Assembly: GCA_964371195.1 (NCBI GenBank)
Contig: CAYJLD010000068.1
Span: forward strand, 1-12,119
Source: CAYJAD01 sp964371195
Lineage (GTDB): Bacteria > Desulfobacterota > Desulfovibrionia > Desulfovibrionales > Desulfovibrionaceae
Direction of reading: 5' to 3'
DNA length: 12,119 bases
The notes under the pieces were generated by a model. The model worked only from the letters and a program-made list of their open reading frames with translations, ran no database searches and was not told the origin of the DNA. Shown one piece after another: positions 6,916 through 12,119 of this stretch. The position numbers and the translations under genes were made by a program. Numbering within the stretch: position 1 is the first letter of the stretch; each line of letters starts with the position of its first letter.

Positions 6916-7509
6916 ATGAAGGAATACCGCGATTACTATTTTAAAAAAGCTAAACAGCAAAATTATCCAGCCCGTTCGGTGTATAAATTGAAGGAACTGG
7001 ACAATAAATTCAAGCTTTTTCGTAAGGGCATGCGTGTGCTTGACCTTGGGGCAGCACCTGGTTCTTGGTCCTTAGGGGCTGCCGAAAAGGTGGGTGAACA
7101 AGGCTTTGTGCTTGCTTGTGACATACAAGAAAGCCCCACGGCTTTTCCACCAAATATTCTTTTTATGCAAGAAGATATATTTGAGCGCTCCCAAGAATTT
7201 GAAACAAAGTTAAATGAACTTGGTCCCTTTGATGTTGTTATTAGCGATATGGCCCCACGTACCACAGGTACAAAATTTACCGATCAAGCACGCTCTTTAG
7301 AATTATGCATGGAAGCCCTAGAAGTAGCAACATTATATTTGAAAGATGGGGGCAGTTTTGTGGTAAAAATTTTTATGGGACCGGATATTCAAGAACTTTT
7401 GCAACCCATGCGTAAGCAATTTATTAAGGTTAAGTCATTTAAGCCGCAAAGCTCTCGTCAAGAAAGTAAGGAAACATTCTTTGTGGGCACAGGATTTAAG
7501 AAAAGTTAA
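6916..7509 (+). CDS. rlmE: 23S rRNA (uridine-2552-2'-O)-methyltransferase RlmE (FtsJ/RrmJ)
   Basis: The enzyme 2'-O-methylates U2552 in the A-loop of 23S rRNA using S-adenosylmethionine, a late step of 50S assembly. The SAM-binding motif VLDLGAAPGSWS is clear. The catalytic K-D-K-E tetrad of the FtsJ family is complete: numbering from the ATG at 6916 it is K24 (SVYKLKE), D111 (VISDMAP), K151 (FVVKIF) and E186 (SKETFFV). I chose the ATG at 6916 (197 aa) because homologues typically begin MKxYRDxYF. The ATG at 6901 would add five residues (MYTSC) that are not family-like. Neither has a ribosome binding site, which is unusual for a housekeeping gene and fits poor initiation or a leaderless start. 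E. coli RlmE has 209 residues. It is followed 48 bp later by yebC on the same strand. Confidence 0.93.
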   Translation: MKEYRDYYFKKAKQQNYPARSVYKLKELDNKFKLFRKGMRVLDLGAAPGSWSLGAAEKVGEQGFVLACDIQESPTAFPPNILFMQEDIFERSQEFETKLNELGPFDVVISDMAPRTTGTKFTDQARSLELCMEALEVATLYLKDGGSFVVKIFMGPDIQELLQPMRKQFIKVKSFKPQSSRQESKETFFVGTGFKKS

Positions 7510-7557
7510 AAATACCATGATATGTGGTTGAGAATATAAAATAAATTAGGAGTATTT

Positions 7558-8301
7558 ATGGCAGGACATAGTAAATGGGCTAATATTCAACATCGCAAAG
7601 GCCGTCAAGATGCTAAGCGTGGTAAAATGTTTACCAAGGCCGCTAAAGAAATTATTATTGCAGCCAAGGGCGGTGGTGATCCCACTGGTAATTCACGCCT
7701 AAGGGCAGCCATTGCAGCGGCCAAAGCTGTAAACCTACCTAAGGATAAAATCGAATCCGCCATACGTAAGGGCACAGGCGAAGATGCTGGTGGTGAATTA
7801 TTTGAAATGACATATGAAGGCTATGCTCCTGGTGGAGTGGCTGTTATTGTTGAAACCGCCACTGACAATAAAAATCGTACCGTGGCTGAAGTGCGCCATC
7901 TACTCACTAAGCATGGCGGCTCCATGGGTGAAACGGGCTGTGTGGCATGGATGTTTAGCCGTAAGGGTGTAATTAGTGTTGATAAAAGCCTTTATGATGA
8001 AGATGCCATGATGGAAGCTGCACTTGAGGCTGGGGCTGATGACGTGGTAGATGAAGGCGATACTTGGACCATTTATACTGCCATGGCTGATTTTGGCACT
8101 GTGCGTGATAGTTTAGAGGCTGGTAATGTGACTATGCTTTCAGCTGAGCTTGCCATGATTCCACAAAATAGTGTGGAGCTTGATGCTGATACTGGACGCA
8201 AGGTATTGCGCTTAATGGATGCCTTGGAAGATAATGACGACATACAAAATGTGTATGCTAACTTTGACCTACCTGAGGAATTAATGGCGGAAATGGAATA
8301 A
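7558..8301 (+). CDS. yebC: YebC/PmpR/TACO1 family protein
   Basis: The 247-residue product has the hallmark N-terminus MAGHSKWANIQHRKGRQDAK followed by the basic helices and the LPKDKIESAIRKGTGE segment. The acidic C-terminal domains end in DLPEELMAEME. Family members were long annotated as transcriptional regulators. More recent work on bacterial YebC and mitochondrial TACO1 ties them to translation, easing ribosome stalling on difficult stretches such as polyproline. AGGAG at 7548-7552, five bases before the ATG, is the best ribosome binding site of this cluster and fixes the start. It sits between rlmE and ruvC (2-nt gap to the latter), the usual yebC-ruvC pairing of many bacteria, and is probably co-transcribed with both. 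Confidence 0.96.
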   Translation: MAGHSKWANIQHRKGRQDAKRGKMFTKAAKEIIIAAKGGGDPTGNSRLRAAIAAAKAVNLPKDKIESAIRKGTGEDAGGELFEMTYEGYAPGGVAVIVETATDNKNRTVAEVRHLLTKHGGSMGETGCVAWMFSRKGVISVDKSLYDEDAMMEAALEAGADDVVDEGDTWTIYTAMADFGTVRDSLEAGNVTMLSAELAMIPQNSVELDADTGRKVLRLMDALEDNDDIQNVYANFDLPEELMAEME

Positions 8302-8303
8302 AT

Positions 8304-8804
8304 ATGTCCATAACTGTCATTGGTATAGACCCTGGTTCACGTGTGACTGGCTGGGGTATTGTGCAAGAAGTATCTGGAGTTTTAAGACTTATTAATTGTG
8401 GAGCCATACGTACAGCTAGTTCTGCTAAAGCTCCATTTGCTGAACGTCTAGCTAGTATATATGTGCAGTTAGCTGAAATTATAGATACTAATAAGCCTGA
8501 AGAGGCAGCCATTGAGCAAGTGTTTACGGCTAAAAATGCCATGACTGCCCTAAAACTTGGGCAAGCGCGTGGAGTTGCGGTAGCCGCATGTGCTCAACAT
8601 GGCTTAAGTGTATTTGACTATGAGCCCACCTTGGTAAAAAAATCCCTGGTGGGCACAGGTCGTGCTGAAAAATCTCAAGTGGCCTTTATGGTGGCAAGGC
8701 TATTAAACACCAAGGCTACTTGGGCAGCTGATACCAGTGATGCCTTGGGTGTCGCCATATGCCACCTAACTATGCGTCGCTTTAATCAATTAACAAGTTT
8801 GTAG
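8304..8804 (+). CDS. ruvC: Crossover junction endodeoxyribonuclease RuvC
   Basis: RuvC is the dimeric resolvase that cuts Holliday junctions symmetrically during recombinational repair, normally guided by the RuvAB branch-migration motor. The RNase H-like active site is complete: D9 in GIDPGS, E71 in AIEQVF, and D143 and D146 in ADTSDALGVA. The DNA-binding VKKSLVGTGRAEKSQV stretch is also present. Length (166 aa) is normal; E. coli has 173. The gene starts two bases after the yebC stop with GGA at 8295-8297 as ribosome binding site, so translational coupling is likely. ruvA and ruvB often follow in related genomes but do not do so here; a non-coding gap and a convergent transporter gene come next, so they must lie elsewhere if present. 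Confidence 0.96.
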   Translation: MSITVIGIDPGSRVTGWGIVQEVSGVLRLINCGAIRTASSAKAPFAERLASIYVQLAEIIDTNKPEEAAIEQVFTAKNAMTALKLGQARGVAVAACAQHGLSVFDYEPTLVKKSLVGTGRAEKSQVAFMVARLLNTKATWAADTSDALGVAICHLTMRRFNQLTSL

Positions 8805-9022
8805 CATTAATTTTATTGTCTGTGTTTGGGAGGGGGTAAACGCATCTTATTTTTTATTTCATGCGGCTACTCCGCAGCCCTGCCCAAAAAACAGCAATCG
8901 TTTTTTGCATGTAAATACTGTATGATACAAAAATTTGTTTCGCAAAAAACGAGTTAAGGGAATGCCCCTTCGTTCATCCCTTACCGCAAGGATTTTAGCC
9001 AAAGCATCATTGAGAAAAAACG
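8805..9022. repeat. Non-coding gap with nested inverted repeats (possible MITE/REP-like element)
   Basis: No gene is visible in these 218 bases between convergent genes. They contain an unusual density of inverted repeats. TGCGG/CCGCA lies at 8862-8866/8872-8876. AAAAAAC/GTTTTTT lies at 8886-8892/8900-8906. A ten-base perfect pair CGTTTTTTGC/GCAAAAAACG lies at 8899-8908/8942-8951. TAAGGGA/TCCCTTA lies at 8955-8961/8977-8983. A long-range GGGAGGG (8828-8834) can pair with CCCTGCCC (8878-8885) with one bulge. Some must serve as terminators, but the number exceeds what two convergent genes need. An extragenic repeat element is a reasonable alternative. Confidence 0.5.
8944..8974 (-). terminator. 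Intrinsic terminator of the TRAP operon
   Basis: Reading the minus strand, AACG-AAGGG, a five-base loop, then CCCTT and CGTT with a four-base bulge between them form a 9-bp stem. It ends in a run of Ts (8949-8944, the first two of them paired). It lies about 50 bases past the permease stop codon, in the right place to end the TAXI-TRAP transcript. An alternative pairing, TAAGGGA with TCCCTTA, leaves the T-run five bases away. Confidence 0.5.
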
Positions 9023-10891
9023 CTAATGTGCATGCTGCTTATTTCGCACCCTTAACCACGAAAGTACCCAAACCCCTAAAACTGCCACGCTACCAGTTAT
9101 AACTAATGGTAATTGTGGAGCAAATACTATAATGCCACCAAGAGCCAACACAACTCGATATGCAATGCTTAATGTATCATAGGCATAGCCCACCCAAAAT
9201 GCACCAAGAGCCATAACCCCAATAATACCACTGAGTACAGCTAAAGAGTTAGCTTGTACATCACCAAGCATGAGTAACCCAGGGTCATAACAAAAAGCAA
9301 ATGGTACCAAGAAGGCTATGCTTCCAAGCTTCATGGCCTGAAAACCAGTGCGATTGGGTGGAGATCCTGCAACGGAACTTGCGGCATAAGCCGCCAGAGC
9401 AACTGGAGGTGTAATATTGGAGATAATGGCATAGTAAAATACAAACATATGCGCAGCAAGTGGTGCAAAGCCAAGTTTGATAAGTACAGGAGAACCAAGA
9501 GCTGAGGCCAAAATATATGCTCCAGTAGTGGGCAAACCCATGCCTAATACTAATGAAACTAACATAATTAGTATTAATGCTAAAAATGGTATGTCACCAG
9601 CTAGGGCAATAACAAAGCCTACCAGCTTACCACCAATACCGGTTAAAGCCACGGACCCAAGCACAATACCGGCCGAGGCACAGGCTACACATACTAGTGG
9701 AATGCCCTTTGTGCCTTCATAGATGGCATCAATGATTTGGCGTGGGCCCATGCGTCGCTTAGGGTCTGGTAAGGATACCAGCCAGCATAGAGCAATACCC
9801 ACAATACCGGCCTTCATGGGTGAGGCGCCATCAAGTAGCATATAGACCACACCCACAATAGGTATGAGCAAGTAAATGCGTTTTAGAGCACCTTTTAAGT
9901 CTGGCAATTCTTCGGGACTTAAACCTTGCATGCCGTTACGAAGTGCTGTTAAGCGTACCATGAGTAGCAATGCTCCATAGTACATAAGAGCTGGTAAAAA
10001 TGCACCAATCATTACTTCTTTAAATTGTATGCCAAGGAAGGCGGCCATCAAAAAAGCACCTGCTCCCATAACTGGTGGCATAATTTGCCCACCTGTGCTT
10101 GCCGCAGCTTCCACAGCTCCGGCAAAGGTTGGGGTGTAGCCAATACGCTTCATAAGCGGTATGGTAAATGATCCTGTGCCATAAACATTGGCAACAGCTG
10201 AACCGCTGATGGAGCCAAATAGGCATGAACTAACCACAGCAATTTGTGCTGGTCCACCGGGTTTTGTGCCCATGAGAGCGCGGGCTAAGTCCATAAAATA
10301 ATCCCCAGCTCCACTTTTGTCTAAAAAGCCACCAAAGATTAAAAACACTATAACAAAGGTAGCCGACACCCCAAGGGGCATGGAAAAAATACCTTCATCG
10401 GTTAAATAAAGTTGCTCTACAATTTCGGGGTAGGAGAGGGATAGACCTTGTAAAATGCCCGGAAGCGAATGCCCAAAATGCATATATGCTGCAAAAAGTG
10501 CGGCTATAATAGAAAGAGGTAAACCCACAACACGCCTTGAGCCTTCAAGCAACATAAAGACTAATAATGCCCCACAATAAAATTGTGCATCTGTAAGGGG
10601 GTCTACTTGCTGAATACGATTAACAATGGCATCATAGTTTAACACACCATAAATACCAGGAATGGCAGCAATAAAACCTAGTATCCAATCATACCAAGGT
10701 ATAGTGTCCTTGGGGGCATGAGAGTTTACGGGAAAGAGCATATAAGTAAGAGGTAGGATAAGCATAAGGTGAATAGTGCGCTGTAAGTACGCCTCATAAC
10801 TGCCAAAAAATGCAGTAAAAAGGTGAAAACATCCTATACCTACAATATAAAAATATAGTAATTTCTGCTGCCAACCACTAAGCACTCTCAT
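9023..10891 (-). CDS. TRAP transporter permease, fused small (4TM) and large (12TM) subunits
   Basis: This is the membrane part of a tripartite ATP-independent periplasmic transporter, a secondary importer driven by an ion gradient and fed by a periplasmic binding protein. The 622 residues are almost wholly hydrophobic helices. Residues ~1-140 are the DctQ-like small subunit and ~165-615 the DctM-like large subunit. The large-subunit signature is clear at 226-283 (GSISGSAVANVYGTGSFTIP, then STGGQIMPPVMGAGAFLMA). A second conserved loop (GMGLPTTGAYILAS) lies in the C-terminal half. Fused permeases of this kind go with TAXI-family binding proteins, as here. The ATG at 10891 is preferred because GAGAG stands six bases upstream; a TTG at 10897 would add two residues. 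It follows the binding-protein gene on the same strand, with an intrinsic terminator in between. The substrate is not deducible; TAXI systems are known mainly for organic acids and amino acids. Confidence 0.94.
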   Translation of the reverse strand: MRVLSGWQQKLLYFYIVGIGCFHLFTAFFGSYEAYLQRTIHLMLILPLTYMLFPVNSHAPKDTIPWYDWILGFIAAIPGIYGVLNYDAIVNRIQQVDPLTDAQFYCGALLVFMLLEGSRRVVGLPLSIIAALFAAYMHFGHSLPGILQGLSLSYPEIVEQLYLTDEGIFSMPLGVSATFVIVFLIFGGFLDKSGAGDYFMDLARALMGTKPGGPAQIAVVSSCLFGSISGSAVANVYGTGSFTIPLMKRIGYTPTFAGAVEAAASTGGQIMPPVMGAGAFLMAAFLGIQFKEVMIGAFLPALMYYGALLLMVRLTALRNGMQGLSPEELPDLKGALKRIYLLIPIVGVVYMLLDGASPMKAGIVGIALCWLVSLPDPKRRMGPRQIIDAIYEGTKGIPLVCVACASAGIVLGSVALTGIGGKLVGFVIALAGDIPFLALILIMLVSLVLGMGLPTTGAYILASALGSPVLIKLGFAPLAAHMFVFYYAIISNITPPVALAAYAASSVAGSPPNRTGFQAMKLGSIAFLVPFAFCYDPGLLMLGDVQANSLAVLSGIIGVMALGAFWVGYAYDTLSIAYRVVLALGGIIVFAPQLPLVITGSVAVLGVWVLSWLRVRNKQHAH

Positions 10892-10906
10892 ATGCAACTC
10901 TCTTTT

Positions 10907-10939
10907 AAAAAACTATGTGAGGCCATTGGCCCCACATAG
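10907..10939 (-). terminator. Intercistronic terminator between TRAP binding protein and permease genes
   Basis: CTATGTG (10913-10919) pairs with CACATAG (10933-10939), and GGCC (10921-10924) with GGCC (10928-10931), around a three-base loop with a single A/C mismatch. On the minus strand the stem leads directly into six Ts (10912-10907). It begins about 18 bases after the binding-protein stop, and its T-run ends only a few bases before the permease ribosome binding site. Leaky termination here would give more binding protein than permease. Confidence 0.88.
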
Positions 10940-10956
10940 CATGATGATAAATAATA

Positions 10957-11949
10957 TTATTTTACACTATTCCAAAACTTAACTGCACCGGGGTGGGCAG
11001 GTACATTGGCAGGTATGGCAGTTTCAGGTGAAAGTTCTTGCACATCTTTAACTGCATTAGTTAGGTTTTGCTTATTTTCCCACATGGCCTTACTTAATTT
11101 ATAAACAAATTCTTCTGGCAAGTCTTTGCGAATAACTATGCTTGTATAGTCACCAATGGTGGTTACAGGGCTAGTTACACTTTTATATGTGCCTGGCTTG
11201 ATAGTATGAGACTTTGTTCCATAAGCTTTCGCTACAGCATCAAGGGCTTCTTGTTCTACTCCAAGTACGCGCACAGGCACACGACTTTCAATATTCATCA
11301 CAATAGATGCTACTTGTCCTACAGAAAAAGCAAAAACATCAATATGATTATCGGCCAAAAGGTCAGCTCCACCTTCATATGATGCATATTGTACAGTCCA
11401 ATCATGATCATTTTTTAGCTTGGTGTAATTGGTGTCATAACCATTAGCAAATAATACTTTTACTAAGAATTCAGATGATGTACCTGGTTTTAATGTGGCA
11501 AAGCGTACTGGAATTTTTTTGGTAAATAAATCTCCAACAGTATTTAAACCATGTTTTTTTGCAAAATCTTCACGTATAATAAAGTAAGCTACTTGAGTAT
11601 AAAGGTTGGCAAAAACCACTGCATTGTCAATGCTTTTACCTTTAAAGTCTTCAGCTCCGGCAATGGCTGCACCAATAAATGATGTTACTGTAAAACCTAA
11701 ATCACCCTTGCGATTATTCGAGTTAATGATGTTTGATACACCACCGCCTGTGCTATTTGTAGTTTGAACCACATTTTTAGTCCACATTTCAGAAAGTGCT
11801 GTACCAAGAGCAAACCAGTTACCCCCTGGAGGGCCTGCCATAAAGCGCAAATGATCTGGGTCTTTTGCCTCAGCAGCATGTGAAGGTTGCGCTGATAGCA
11901 ATACAAAGCTAGCAATAAAAAATCCTAAACATAATAAAACACGTTTCAT
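10957..11949 (-). CDS. TAXI family TRAP transporter solute-binding protein
   Basis: This is the periplasmic receptor that captures the substrate and delivers it to the fused TRAP permease encoded next. A Sec signal peptide is clear: basic MKR, a hydrophobic core at 4-20, and a likely signal peptidase I cut after SHA (residue 25). The mature protein opens with HLRFMAGPPGGNWFALGTALSEMW, the glycine-rich start typical of TAXI proteins (TRAP-associated extracytoplasmic immunogenic). Its length of 330 aa is normal for the family. The start is supported by GAGGA six bases before the ATG. It is the first gene of the operon, with a promoter about 45 bp upstream and a strong terminator directly after it. 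The specific ligand cannot be read from the sequence. Confidence 0.95.
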   Translation of the reverse strand: MKRVLLCLGFFIASFVLLSAQPSHAAEAKDPDHLRFMAGPPGGNWFALGTALSEMWTKNVVQTTNSTGGGVSNIINSNNRKGDLGFTVTSFIGAAIAGAEDFKGKSIDNAVVFANLYTQVAYFIIREDFAKKHGLNTVGDLFTKKIPVRFATLKPGTSSEFLVKVLFANGYDTNYTKLKNDHDWTVQYASYEGGADLLADNHIDVFAFSVGQVASIVMNIESRVPVRVLGVEQEALDAVAKAYGTKSHTIKPGTYKSVTSPVTTIGDYTSIVIRKDLPEEFVYKLSKAMWENKQNLTNAVKDVQELSPETAIPANVPAHPGAVKFWNSVK

Positions 11950-11995
11950 ATCACATCCTCATGTGGTTAAAATATTAAAAAACAAAACATGACCA

Positions 11996-12024
11996 ATTGT
12001 ATACAAAAAATATTTAAAATGCAA
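11996..12024 (-). promoter_or_regulatory. Sigma-70-type promoter of the TAXI-TRAP operon
   Basis: On the minus strand TTGCAT (12024-12019) and TACAAT (12001-11996) are separated by exactly 17 bases, the latter differing from consensus at one position. Transcription would start near 11989, giving a leader of about 40 nt that includes the GAGGA ribosome binding site. Confidence 0.6.
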
Positions 12025-12119
12025 GAGAGAGCTTTTGTTTATTTAACGTATGTACTGAAGTGACCCACGTCATTCCGATTTGGCTATTTTTAGCTGAATG
12101 TGTGATGTTCAGTAAAGTT
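12025..12119. other. Upstream flank of the TRAP operon, no gene seen
   Basis: No gene is supported here up to the right edge. Two small dyads occur: TGAC/GTCA around a 4-base spacer (12061-12072, read on either strand) and GCTA-TTTT-TAGC (12083-12094). They lie upstream of the -35 box, where an activator could bind, but are too short to assign. Confidence 0.3.

Noticed and set aside
6963..7265. Minus-strand open frame of 100 codons inside rlmE
   Set aside because: It lies wholly within the well-supported rlmE gene, has no ribosome binding site and no recognisable domain; it is a shadow of codon bias.
8805..9022. Remnant of ruvA after ruvC
   Set aside because: No RuvA-like motif such as a helix-hairpin-helix was seen in any frame; the region is repeat-like instead.
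9477..9722. Plus-strand open frame of 81 codons within the permease gene
   Set aside because: Antisense to conserved membrane helices of the TRAP permease; no initiation signal or family.
12025..12119. Partial gene or attachment site at the right edge
   Set aside because: No open frame of useful length and no tRNA-like or direct-repeat structure was seen.

Overview
The window is about 12 kb of fairly AT-rich bacterial chromosome holding ten protein genes, one of them cut off at the left edge. The best guess for the host is a low-GC, host-associated member of the Desulfovibrionaceae (Desulfovibrionia). That rests on the order CgeB-like glycosyltransferase / rlmE / yebC / ruvC, on the style of the RlmE and YebC proteins, and on a TAXI-type TRAP transporter with a fused permease. 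It is inference from gene order and remembered protein families, not from a search. No rRNA, tRNA, CRISPR array, prophage or insertion sequence is visible.

Left part (1-3600): a long, low-complexity protein opens with exact 24-bp tandem repeats and ends in what looks like a histidine-phosphotransfer (HPt) fold without its histidine. It is followed after 37 bp by a cardiolipin synthase gene on the same strand. Converging on these is a small membrane protein gene with an N-terminal zinc ribbon.

Middle (3600-5280): an AbgA-type M20 amidohydrolase gene (p-aminobenzoyl-glutamate hydrolase family) stands alone. It has a good sigma-70-like promoter, a leader of about 120 nt, a strong ribosome binding site and a strong terminator that probably also serves the converging glycosyltransferase gene. 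No abgB or abgT partner is present.

Right-middle (5280-8804): the CgeB-like glycosyltransferase gene diverges from rlmE-yebC-ruvC, a housekeeping translation/recombination cluster (23S rRNA 2'-O-methylation, YebC/TACO1 family factor, Holliday junction resolvase). ruvA and ruvB do not follow ruvC. A 218-bp gap packed with nested inverted repeats follows instead.

Right end (9023-12119): on the minus strand a complete TAXI-TRAP uptake system, binding protein first and fused 4TM/12TM permease second. It has a recognisable promoter upstream and a textbook intrinsic terminator between the two genes, which would make the binding protein more abundant than the permease. No wholly new system is evident. 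The points most worth following up are the HPt-like protein lacking its histidine, the zinc-ribbon membrane protein, the inverted-repeat cluster after ruvC and the intercistronic terminator.
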